The notes: generated by a model not told the origin, from the sequence alone. 16,220 bases of DNA from Dehalococcoidales bacterium (GCA_030620035.1 JAUXAE010000012.1:1-16220), one strand, 5' to 3'; counted from the first letter of the stretch, positions 7,172-14,359 are shown. Numbers and translations: made by a program.

Positions 7172-8323
7172 ATGAAGGCTTCATTCCGCCTCGGCCGGGT
7201 TATGGGCATTGAGATTGGCATCCATGTCTCCTGGTTAATCATCTTCGCCCTGCTTACCTGGTCTCTAGCCGCCGCCTATTATCCCCAGCTCTACCCCGGC
7301 TGGGGCAGCCTGACCTACTGGACCCTGGGAGTCTTGTCTAGCCTGCTGCTCTTTGCCTCGGTGCTGGCTCATGAGCTAGGGCATTCCTGGGTGGCCATTA
7401 GGCGTGGCATCCCGGTCAAGAGCATCACCCTGTTTATCTTCGGCGGCGCCGCCAACATCACCAAGGAGGCAGAAACACCCTCCAGTGAACTGTTCATGGC
7501 CGTAAGCGGGCCGGCGGTTAGTTTTGCCCTGGCCCTAATCTTCTGGCTGGTGTACTTCCTGACCCAGGGTACCAGTGAGGTTATCGGCGCCATGGCCCTT
7601 TACCTTGCCCAGATAAATGCTATTCTGGGGGCCTTTAATCTGGTGCCCGGCTTTCCCCTGGACGGAGGTCGGGTGCTCAGGGCCGTTCTCTGGGGAATGA
7701 CTAAAAACTTTCGCCAGGCGACCAGGATTGCCTCGGTAACCGGTCAGGGCTTTGCCTATTTTCTCATCTTTGGCGGCATAGCCACTGCCTTTATAGTCGG
7801 CTGGCTGGGGGGGTTGTGGCTGGCCTTTATCGGCTGGTTCTTGGCCACCGCAGCCAAGGCCAGTTACCGGCAAATGGTCGTCAGTGAGATTCTGCGTGGG
7901 GCCTCGGTCAGAGAAATTATGTCCTCAGACTTTAAGAGCATTGAGCCCAATGTATCACTCCAGCAGGCCCTCGATGACTACATGATGCCCTTTAGCCAGC
8001 GCGCCCTATCGGTGTCACAATGGGGAAGGTTGCTAGGGCTCATCACTCTGACCGATATTAAGAAGACGCCGCGTCAGCTGTGGTCATCAACGCCGGTAAG
8101 TGAGGTAATGACCCGGACCGATGAACTTAAAACTGTTAGTCGGGACGATGACCTAAATACAGTGCTCCAGTACCTGCAGAGTCAGGACCTAAACCAGCTA
8201 CCGGTGATGCAGGCCGGGGAGCTGGTAGGGATGGTGACACGAAGCGACCTTATTCGTTATCTCCAGCTCCGGCAGGAGATTGATGTCAGGGCTACAGCCA
8301 AGGGGGCAGATAAACAGGACTAG
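7172..8323 (+). CDS. Site-2-type intramembrane zinc protease (M50) with CBS pair, paralog 2
   Basis: A 383-residue paralog of the protease at 3484-4602, collinear throughout. The zinc motif is HELGH at 67-71 and the Asp ligand is Asp164 in NLVPGFPLDGG. The block SITLFIFGGAA (84-94) is identical in both, and even the DNA there is nearly the same, so this is a fairly recent or strongly conserved duplication. The C-terminal CBS pair runs from about 246 to 370 (VREIMSSDFKSIEPNVSLQQAL, then LNQLPVMQAGELVGMVTRSDL). A short polar tail (RATAKGADKQD) is absent from paralog 1. An AGGAGC ribosome site precedes ATG 7172. The gene is 31 bp after the GreA-like gene, so an operon is likely. The substrate is unknown. 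Confidence 0.92.
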   Translation: MKASFRLGRVMGIEIGIHVSWLIIFALLTWSLAAAYYPQLYPGWGSLTYWTLGVLSSLLLFASVLAHELGHSWVAIRRGIPVKSITLFIFGGAANITKEAETPSSELFMAVSGPAVSFALALIFWLVYFLTQGTSEVIGAMALYLAQINAILGAFNLVPGFPLDGGRVLRAVLWGMTKNFRQATRIASVTGQGFAYFLIFGGIATAFIVGWLGGLWLAFIGWFLATAAKASYRQMVVSEILRGASVREIMSSDFKSIEPNVSLQQALDDYMMPFSQRALSVSQWGRLLGLITLTDIKKTPRQLWSSTPVSEVMTRTDELKTVSRDDDLNTVLQYLQSQDLNQLPVMQAGELVGMVTRSDLIRYLQLRQEIDVRATAKGADKQD

Positions 8324-8367
8324 AGATATAGCCCGTGGCTGTAATTACCTGAATCATGAAAAATGTG

Positions 8368-8396
8368 TTGACACTGGCCCAAGAGTGATATACCCT
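8368..8396 (+). promoter_or_regulatory. Predicted promoter of the DUF4870 membrane protein
   Basis: A perfect TTGACA at 8368-8373 is followed by TATACC at 8389-8394 (15-bp spacer) or TACCCT at 8391-8396 (17-bp spacer). Either gives a start near 8402, about 15 nt before the AGGAGGT ribosome site. It marks the start of a new transcription unit. Confidence 0.5.
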
Positions 8397-8429
8397 TATG
8401 CCCAGTTTGATTAATCAGGAGGTGTTGTT

Positions 8430-9521
8430 ACGAGTCTAGGAAGAGTAATACTTCTGGTTTTCGGTATCATCGGACTTGGGGTATCAATAGGCCTGCTGGT
8501 GGGTGGAGGGGCAATACTCTGGATGGATAATACCATCAAAGATAGCGAAGGATTCTATACTACAGAGACCATTCAGATTGAAAAGGGTTCCTATGCTATC
8601 GTCACCGGACCCGCCAATATCGATATTGAGGCCGGATGGGATTGGGGGTGGCAATGGGATTGGGGAAATCTGGTCACTTTTAAGGTAGAAGGTAAAAGCA
8701 ATGACCCTTCGAATCAGCTGTTCATAGGAATAGCCGGAGAGTCGGACCTTGATGCCTATCTAAGCGGTGTTGAGTACGACGAAATAAAACGATTTCACAT
8801 ATACCCCTATAGCGTGGATTATCAAAATCACCCCGGTAGTGTTGTGCCCGGGGCACCCACTTCACAAACCTTCTGGACATCATCAACTTATGGTGCCGGA
8901 ACCCAGAGCCTTGAATGGGAGCTTGAGCCAGGCAGCCATTCATTGGTGCTAATGAACAGTGATGGGTCTGCCGGTGTTGATATTAGCATAGAACTCGGGG
9001 CAAAGGTTCCCTGGCTACTTGGAGTGGGCATCGGACTTCTCGTTGGAGGTGGGGTGGCACTAGGCACAGGCAGTACAATGATCTTTTTTGCGGTACGAAG
9101 ACAGAAAACCCTACCCCCAAAACCTCCTGAAACAGGTGCATTAACAGATAATGAGAGTACAGATACAAAAGAAGGAGGGAAAATGAGTGCAGTAAAAGGT
9201 AAGACAAGTACGGGACTTGAGCCAAATGTGGCCGGCTTACTCTGTTACCTTTTTGGATGGGTAACTGGGATAATCTTCTTTATCCTGGAAAAGGACAATA
9301 AGTATGTCCGTTTCCATGCACTACAATCAATAATTGTCTTTGGCATCCTTTCTCTTGCCGGTTCTATTATAGGACCGATACCGTTTCTTGGCTGGGCAAT
9401 AGGCGCTTTTATTGGCATATTATCCTTCATTCTTTGGTTGGTACTGATGATTAAAGCGTATCAGGGAGAAAAATTTAAGATACCGTGGGCTGGTGATTTT
9501 GCGGAGAAACAAGTGGGTTGA
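8430..9521 (+). CDS. Membrane protein with extracytoplasmic beta domain and C-terminal DUF4870 (Tic20-like) domain; apparent ACG start
   Basis: The frame is open from the TAA at 8412. No in-frame ATG, GTG or TTG occurs before GTG 8499, yet AGGAGGT (8417-8423) sits 6 nt before an in-frame ACG at 8430. Starting there restores a complete first membrane helix (SLGRVILLVFGIIGLGVS..., residues 2-32); starting at 8499 would cut it in half. This gives 363 residues: helix 1, an extracytoplasmic domain rich in Trp/Gly/Asp (about 33-190), helix 2 (about 192-222), a polar linker, then a DUF4870/Tic20-like domain (252-363) with three hydrophobic segments (CYLFGWVTGIIFFILEK, FHALQSIIVFG, FLGWAIGAFIGIL). 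The DUF4870 part has its own ribosome site and ATG at 9183. Function is unknown. Confidence 0.8.
   Translation, partial: TSLGRVILLVFGIIGLGVSIGLLVGGGAILWMDNTIKDSEGFYTTETIQIEKGSYAIVTGPANIDIEAGWDWGWQWDWGNLVTFKVEGKSNDPSNQLFIGIAGESDLDAYLSGVEYDEIKRFHIYPYSVDYQNHPGSVVPGAPTSQTFWTSSTYGAGTQSLEWELEPGSHSLVLMNSDGSAGVDISIELGAKVPWLLGVGIGLLVGGGVALGTGSTMIFFAVRRQKTLPPKPPETGALTDNESTDTKEGGKMSAVKGKTSTGLEPNVAGLLCYLFGWVTGIIFFILEKDNKYVRFHALQSIIVFGILSLAGSIIGPIPFLGWAIGAFIGILSFILWLVLMIKAYQGEKFKIPWAGDFAEKQVG
9183..9521 (+). CDS. DUF4870 protein, possible separate translation product nested in the longer frame
   Basis: ATG 9183 is in frame with the longer membrane protein and is preceded by AAGGAGG (9172-9178), 4 nt upstream. 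Translation from here gives 112 residues, close to the size of stand-alone DUF4870 proteins: MSAVKGK, then a Gly/hydrophobic helix, the LEKDNKYVRFHALQS motif, two further helices and a GEKFKIPWAGDFAE tail. Either the two genes have become fused by loss of a stop codon, or both long and short forms are made. The strong internal ribosome site is seen directly; actual use of it is inference. Confidence 0.5.
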   Translation: MSAVKGKTSTGLEPNVAGLLCYLFGWVTGIIFFILEKDNKYVRFHALQSIIVFGILSLAGSIIGPIPFLGWAIGAFIGILSFILWLVLMIKAYQGEKFKIPWAGDFAEKQVG

Positions 9522-9551
9522 TTGATTTAACGAAAAACTAGATTGTATACC
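9522..9551 (+). promoter_or_regulatory. Possible promoter of the DUF4342 gene
   Basis: TTGATT at 9522-9527 and TATACC at 9546-9551 are spaced by 18 bp. The -10 overlaps the left edge of an inverted repeat at 9550-9579. Confidence 0.4.
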
Positions 9552-9579
9552 GGGATTGAATCAATTAATCGAATCTCGG
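9550..9579. promoter_or_regulatory. Imperfect inverted repeat over the DUF4342 promoter/leader
   Basis: The outer 8 bases at each end (9550-9557 and 9572-9579) are complementary with one G-U pair, and the inner part is also partly symmetrical. It begins at the last bases of the -10 and covers the expected start site, so it could be an operator. It could alternatively form a leader hairpin. No T-run follows. Confidence 0.4.
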
Positions 9580-9605
9580 CAAAACCACTATAAAGGAGGT
9601 CAGAT

Positions 9606-9875
9606 ATGTCTATCAAAGAGAGGATTACTGTATCGGGAAGCAACTTAGTTGAAAAAGTGAAGGAACTGGTACGTCAGGGGAATATCAGGAGAGTCCGTTT
9701 GATACATGAGGAGAAAGCTTTATTAGATATTCCGCTGAGTGTCGGTGCTCCTGCGGCGGCAGTGGCAGTGCTGGCAGCTCCATTGTTAGCGGCGCTGGTC
9801 GCAATTGCCGCTTTGGTTAAGGAATGCACTATCGAAATTGAAAAGGTGGAAGACACAGACGAGAGCAAGAACTGA
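9606..9875 (+). CDS. DUF4342 domain protein
   Basis: An 89-residue protein matching the DUF4342 family. An N-terminal helix resembling a UBA-like segment (SGSNLVEKVKELVRQGNIRR, 10-29) is followed by a strand pair (VRLIHEEKALLDIPLSVG, 30-47). An Ala-rich hydrophobic helix (49-70) then leads to a charged tail (IEIEKVEDTDES). The family is small, has no known function and often combines a nucleic-acid or ubiquitin-like helix with a membrane helix. AAAGGAGGT lies just upstream of ATG 9606, one of the strongest ribosome sites in the window. An inverted repeat precedes it. It follows the DUF4870 gene on the same strand and may be co-expressed with it. Confidence 0.8.
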   Translation: MSIKERITVSGSNLVEKVKELVRQGNIRRVRLIHEEKALLDIPLSVGAPAAAVAVLAAPLLAALVAIAALVKECTIEIEKVEDTDESKN

Positions 9876-9893
9876 TGGAGAAGGCGGCCGTAA

Positions 9894-9931
9894 CCTGCCC
9901 CTGAACTGCCCCTATAAGTAGTACCCCTCGT
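9894..9931 (-). mobile_element. Putative right end of a decayed IS3-type element
   Basis: Two copies of CTGCCCCT (9895-9902 and 9906-9913) lie just beyond the transposase stop codon, as expected for transposase-binding repeats at an IS end. No matching left end is seen within the window, so the element is truncated. It lies 20 bp after the DUF4342 stop codon. Confidence 0.45.
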
Positions 9932-10080
9932 TAAGTTAGAGTTACCGGCATAACAGCCCCTGGAGCAGGTGGCCGATAACCAAGCGCACTATATGGTCGA
10001 ACTTGATTGTACTCTTTCCGCCATCCATCAATCGATACCCTAGCTTCCGTAAGTGTGGTAAATATCTCCCTGTTTAGCAT
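9931..10080 (-). pseudogene. IS3-family transposase, C-terminal remnant
   Basis: On the minus strand a 49-codon frame from ATG 10080 to TAA 9931 encodes the typical end of an IS3/IS481-type DDE integrase: MLNREIFTTLTEAR, then WRKEYNQVRPYSALGYRPP and a short tail. The motif W-R-x-x-Y-N-x-x-R-P-x-S-x-L-G-Y is highly characteristic. The catalytic DDE residues would lie upstream and are absent: the frame is closed by TGA at about 10104, and no transposase-like translation follows in the other frames. This is therefore a dead fragment, cut upstream of about 10085. Confidence 0.85.
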
Positions 10081-10085
10081 TTTGT

Positions 10086-10697
10086 TCAATTGGGTATATC
10101 AACAGATCTCTCTTTACTGCTATGCATCTTTCCGTCGCTGAATAATCAGGAGACTACAGATATAGTATTTCTACATATCAGCCGTATAATTGGAAAAGAA
10201 CATTCCGATGAAATGTTCAATCATGCCCGAAGTCAGCATTCAGTGGAAAGCTTAATTGCTATCTATAGAGCACAAAGGGCTTGCCGATAGTGGTATAATA
10301 TCAATGTAGCCACTAGTACTGACGCATTAAAAATAAAAGGCTAGGTAGAAAAGACCTATTATCGATTGGATGGGGAAGGGTATGCGATGGGTAGCAGTTA
10401 TTATGCATGGTGGCTGGCGCCCCCTCGGGTAGATTGGGCAAAGGGTGTAGGGACTGGTCATAGAGTCCTTCTATCCTCACACAATCTCACGTTCACAAGT
10501 TTCCAGAAGAATTGCCTCCGACTTAATGCCTTATATAATCAGCAGGGCTCAGAAGTTGCCAGTTATTGGTGTGCTTTTGGGCCCTTTCCTACATCAAGCT
10601 ATATGCCAGAATCCACACAAAGTGCCTAGGCAATTAATACATATTTGGAACTGTCGTAAGGAGCGGGTTAAGTTCTTATGAATAGCGAGGTGTCGGG
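10086..10697. other. Stretch of about 600 bp without a convincing gene
   Basis: Two plus-strand frames occur here, at 10090-10290 (66 codons) and 10366-10629 (87 codons, TTG start). Neither has a ribosome site or a family resemblance, and their composition is unlike the neighbours. An extended -10 (TG-G-TATAAT, 10291-10299) and a perfect 10-bp palindrome TGCCTAGGCA (10623-10632) are present. It probably represents debris next to the IS remnant plus the kinase leader. Confidence 0.5.
10512..10539 (+). promoter_or_regulatory. Predicted promoter of the kinase cluster
   Basis: TTGCCT at 10512-10517 and a perfect TATAAT at 10534-10539 are spaced by 16 bp. Transcription would start near 10546, leaving a leader of about 150 nt before the kinase TTG start. 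This leader contains the TGCCTAGGCA palindrome. Confidence 0.5.
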
Positions 10698-12731
10698 TTG
10701 CTAGAGCTTACTGCCCTAGGCTTGATAACAGCCTTCGGTGTGGATTTGATAGCCTCAGCAGCTTACCCGTGGGTAGCTAGTAAGTGGAGAGCTGCCGGCA
10801 TCACCAACCATGACCTACAAAAAGCACTCCGTAAGGCGTATGAGGATGCTCTGAGTTCAATTGAGTTCGGCTTCCGCCAAAGAGAAGGTCTGCTTGATTT
10901 TCTTGGGAAGCGACGCCTCCACCAAGAGATTACCGGCAACTTCAATAGGGTATTCTTGGTTCCCTTTGCCTCTAAAAAGAACTTGAGTGAACATGAGTTT
11001 AGAAACCTGGCTCGGAATAGTGCCAGATATTGTAAAATGTTGCGCCAAGTAGCGGACCAAGCACTGCCCATAGAGGATATCTTAGGGACCAATATCGAGG
11101 ACTTACTTCTTACCGGACGCACATTAGAAGGGGCTGATGACCTCAGGAAACTCAATGAAAGTGCCAAAGCTGACCTCATGGCCAGGGTGCGTGGGGTAGT
11201 CGGTATTCCCGAGCTTTTCTTGGACCTCCTGGAGTATAAAGACCTTCTAACCTGGTCAATAGTGTTCTTCTTCGGTGAGACAATCAAGTCGGACGAACGG
11301 GTTAGAAGCATTCTGACGCATAGTGAATTGCAGAGGATAAGGGAGGAGCAGGGCCGGCAGTACCAAGAGCAGGCGGCAAGACTGGAATCAGCCCTCCAGT
11401 CACAATTGGCCAGTTTTGAACAGTGCCTTAGTCCAATCAAGGATAGCTTTTCAGAGGTTCTAGGCTGCCTGGATAGACTCGAGGCCGAATTGGCCCAGAT
11501 AACCAAATTCCTTGAGCGTTTAGTAGGCCTGGTCGGGCAGGACAGGAGCCTCAGTGCCAAGGAAAGGAAACAACTACAGGCGGGACTCAGTCCCACCTTT
11601 GACCTAACTGCCAGATATGAGTTTGATGAAAAGAGCACATTGGGTTTCGGGGCAGTGGCTACAGTCTATAAGGCGGTGCACAAGGGGTTAGGGCAGGAGA
11701 GAGCGGTCAAAGTGCTCAAAGCAGAATATAGAAATGACGAAGAAATAGTAGAGCGATTCCTGCGAGAGGCGGCCGTATTAGGCAGCTTAAGGCACCCCAA
11801 TATTGTTCAAATATGCGACGCTGGTGGCGGTGGACCGGGCCTGGATTTCTATATCGAGATGGAATTTATCGATGGTGTCACCCTGCGCAACTTCATCAAG
11901 ACTAAGGAGTTTGACTGGCCGCACACCTTAAAATTTATCAAGCAGCTGGCTTCTGCTATACAGAAGATGCATGAGAGCGGCATCATCCACCGCGATCTCG
12001 GTCCACGCAATATTATGGTGGACAGGAACGACAACCTCAAGGTGATGGACTTTGGGATAGCCAAGATTGTCGGTATCGAGGGACTCACCCGTGATGGCCA
12101 GGTAGTAGGCACTATCGACTATATGGCTCCTGAGCAGGCCCGTGGCGAAAGAGTAGATGAGCGGGTCGACATCTATGCCTTTGGCACCATTGTTTACGAA
12201 ATGTGCACTCGCCGACTGCCATCGACTCCCCTAATGCCCCTTCGCCAGTATGAACTGTGTGTTCCCGAATGGCTGGAGCCCATAGTTGCCAAATGCCTGG
12301 CGCCGATGAGGGACCAGCGCTTTGCCAGCATGGGAGAGGTGTTAACGGCTATAGAAGAAGCCGAAGAGCGGGACCGACCCCGTGTAATGTGTGTCGTTCA
12401 TCCCGATAGAGATGCCATTGGAACCTGCACCGACTGTACAAAGGTTGTCTGCAAGGACTGTGCTATTACCATAAAGGGTAAAGCTTATTGTGGTGAGTGC
12501 GCTGAGAAAGTCCTCCGCCCGGCCCCGGTAGTTCTGCCCAAGGAACCAGCCAAGCCTGCCGAGAGCATCAAGATGAAGAAAGTCCCGGCACCTAGACAGC
12601 CAGCCAGGCCCGCCGAGGGTGTCAAGGTAGAGTTGTCCGAGTGTCCAGCATGTGGTGTAAAGCTAAGACCAAATGCAAAATTCTGCCATAAGTGTAGAGC
12701 CCGGGTTGAAAAGAGTGAGCAACACAGCTAA
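10698..12731 (+). CDS. Ser/Thr protein kinase with unknown helical N-terminal domain and two C-terminal zinc modules
   Basis: A 677-residue protein. Residues 1-300 are mostly helical and unassigned: a hydrophobic start (3-26), a DLQKALRKAYEDAL segment (39-52) and a coiled coil (about 208-275). The kinase spans about 310-555: G-loop GFGAVATVYKA (316-326), Lys338, Glu357, catalytic HRD at 431-433, DFG at 451-453 and APE at 477-479. The usual HRDLKPxN reads HRDLGPRN, so the Lys that contacts ATP phosphate is Gly435. Cys565/His568/Cys577/Cys580/Cys585/Cys588/Cys598/Cys601 form a B-box-like zinc finger. A Pro/Lys-rich linker leads to a zinc ribbon (Cys649, 652, 663, 666). TTG 10698 is chosen because GAGGTG lies 5 nt upstream. 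It heads a co-directional cluster. Confidence 0.88.
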   Translation: MLELTALGLITAFGVDLIASAAYPWVASKWRAAGITNHDLQKALRKAYEDALSSIEFGFRQREGLLDFLGKRRLHQEITGNFNRVFLVPFASKKNLSEHEFRNLARNSARYCKMLRQVADQALPIEDILGTNIEDLLLTGRTLEGADDLRKLNESAKADLMARVRGVVGIPELFLDLLEYKDLLTWSIVFFFGETIKSDERVRSILTHSELQRIREEQGRQYQEQAARLESALQSQLASFEQCLSPIKDSFSEVLGCLDRLEAELAQITKFLERLVGLVGQDRSLSAKERKQLQAGLSPTFDLTARYEFDEKSTLGFGAVATVYKAVHKGLGQERAVKVLKAEYRNDEEIVERFLREAAVLGSLRHPNIVQICDAGGGGPGLDFYIEMEFIDGVTLRNFIKTKEFDWPHTLKFIKQLASAIQKMHESGIIHRDLGPRNIMVDRNDNLKVMDFGIAKIVGIEGLTRDGQVVGTIDYMAPEQARGERVDERVDIYAFGTIVYEMCTRRLPSTPLMPLRQYELCVPEWLEPIVAKCLAPMRDQRFASMGEVLTAIEEAEERDRPRVMCVVHPDRDAIGTCTDCTKVVCKDCAITIKGKAYCGECAEKVLRPAPVVLPKEPAKPAESIKMKKVPAPRQPARPAEGVKVELSECPACGVKLRPNAKFCHKCRARVEKSEQHS

Positions 12732-12824
12732 TATGTTTGATGGGGGTGATACCTATGGTAATTGACGCAGGCGAGAACGGGCCCTCAGAAAAGACAGGGG
12801 AAAATAGAGCAACAGGAGGATGTG

Positions 12825-14300
12825 ATGAAGACAGTGTTTAAGCAATTATTGTTACCCGTCATCTATGGCATCTTTGTTGCCGTAATGTTATTAATGCCAC
12901 TGCAATTGTGTGCCCCGGTGTACGCCCAAGAACCCGAGGCTGAATGTTGGGCTGTTATTGTCGGTGTCTCGGAGTATAAATATTATAGCGACCTAAACTA
13001 TCCTGACGATGATGCGAGAGAGCTTTCCCAACAGTTAAGCCCCATATGGGGTGACGACCATGTCAAATTACTAACTGATAGCGCGGCCACTAAACAGGGC
13101 ATTCAGAATGCTATAACTGGCTGGCTGGCGGCCAGGGAGGATACCAATGACACCGTGCTCTTCTTTTGGGCGGGGTATCGGTTGTCTTCGGGATATCTAA
13201 TACCTCATGACTCACTAACTGACTCGTATGACAATGACATATCCGCTGATGAGCTGGGTAGCTGGCTGGATACTCTGGACTCAGAGAGAATTGTGGTTAT
13301 GAATATCTCTCCTGAAGAATTCCTTGACGTGCTAGGTGGGACAGGACGGATAATCTTGGCATCTAGCGCCCCAGGTGAGAATAGTTGGACTGTTTCCGAC
13401 CTCGAACACGGTGTTTTCCCATACTATATCCTGGAAGCCCTCCGTGAATTTGATGCTGCCGATAGTGATAAAAACCTCGAACTCTCTGTCGAGGAGATTT
13501 TCGACTACGCACAGTCTAGGACTATCAACTATACCATGTCTGACCCCGATTTAACGACACAGCATCCACAAGTGTCTGACCGCTATGGAGGACAACTCAG
13601 CCTGCTAATGGAAGTAACGGCCGACGTGGAGTCTGATGCGGCACAGAACATACCTATCTTGAACATCGCTGGAGAGACATACTCATCAGGAGAGTTACCT
13701 GTATCCTTTATCTGGGCTCCGGGTTCCAGCCATGATTTTGAGTTAGTTTCTTCGGTGTCAGGTGGAAGTGGAATACAATACGTGTTTAGTTCATGGGATG
13801 ATGGCAATACATCAGCCTCCAGAGCAATCTCGGAGGGTGGAGTCTATACGGCGAACTATAAAACCCAGTATTACCTGACTGTTGAATCGGCCTATGGCCA
13901 GCCTAATGGGGATGGCTGGTATGATTCGGGCTCAACGGCTACAATCTCGGTGACATCTCCTGAAGGAACAATAATTCGGCAGGTCTTCACCGGCTGGAGC
14001 GGCGACTTAAGCGACATCACAGCAGCTGCCTCTGTTACTATGGATGGGCCGAAAACTGTTACCGCAGGCTGGCGGACTGACTACATGCAGCTCTATATGA
14101 TTATCGGAGGAGGTGCTGTTATTATCGGGGCGCTTGTTGTGATGTTGGTAATGAAGGGCAGAAGGAAGAAAATTGCAGTCCCTGCCCCGGTAAAAGAAGC
14201 TGCCCAGCCACCCACCCCATCTGTGTGTGCCAGTTGCGGTGCTGAGATTGAACCGGGAGACGCCTTCTGCACTAAATGCGGGGAACCTGTTCAAGATTAA
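12825..14300 (+). CDS. Exported caspase-fold (C14) protein lacking the catalytic dyad, with repeat domain, membrane anchor and zinc ribbon
   Basis: A 491-residue protein. A signal peptide ends near VYA-34. Residues 41-262 have the caspase/metacaspase layout: CWAVIVGVSEY, DDARELSQQL, an FFWAGY strand, IPHDSL, and ISADELGSWLDTL. The catalytic His of the usual F-x-G-H-G is Tyr118 (WAGYRL). The usual D-x-C-x-S-G active site reads NISPEEF, placing Ser162 at the Cys position. It is therefore probably inactive. An EF-hand-like loop (D213-x-D215-x-N217...E224) is included. Residues about 315-416 resemble bacterial surface repeats (YYLTVESAYG, FTGWSGD). One membrane helix (424-443) leads to a cytoplasmic tail with a zinc ribbon (Cys468, 471, 482, 485). 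ATG 12825 is chosen for its AGGAGG site and signal peptide. Confidence 0.85.
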   Translation: MKTVFKQLLLPVIYGIFVAVMLLMPLQLCAPVYAQEPEAECWAVIVGVSEYKYYSDLNYPDDDARELSQQLSPIWGDDHVKLLTDSAATKQGIQNAITGWLAAREDTNDTVLFFWAGYRLSSGYLIPHDSLTDSYDNDISADELGSWLDTLDSERIVVMNISPEEFLDVLGGTGRIILASSAPGENSWTVSDLEHGVFPYYILEALREFDAADSDKNLELSVEEIFDYAQSRTINYTMSDPDLTTQHPQVSDRYGGQLSLLMEVTADVESDAAQNIPILNIAGETYSSGELPVSFIWAPGSSHDFELVSSVSGGSGIQYVFSSWDDGNTSASRAISEGGVYTANYKTQYYLTVESAYGQPNGDGWYDSGSTATISVTSPEGTIIRQVFTGWSGDLSDITAAASVTMDGPKTVTAGWRTDYMQLYMIIGGGAVIIGALVVMLVMKGRRKKIAVPAPVKEAAQPPTPSVCASCGAEIEPGDAFCTKCGEPVQD

Positions 14301-14359
14301 CTTGCTATTAAGCAAAGAGGCTAAGGAAAGTCCAAAAAATAACAGAGGAGGACAAAGAA

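Noticed and set aside
10090..10290. 66-codon plus-strand open frame
   Set aside because: No ribosome site, no family resemblance, and it starts at the junction with the transposase remnant.
10366..10629. 87-codon plus-strand open frame with TTG start
   Set aside because: No ribosome site before the TTG, odd composition, and the likely kinase promoter lies inside it.
10679..10705. 8-codon frame (MNSEVSGC) overlapping the kinase TTG start
   Set aside because: Its own ribosome site is too distant; most likely chance.
12755..12841. 28-codon frame between the kinase and pseudo-caspase, with a GGGGGTGA site upstream and overlapping the next gene's start
   Set aside because: Possible leader peptide for coupling, but it has low-complexity composition and no evidence beyond the ribosome-like site.
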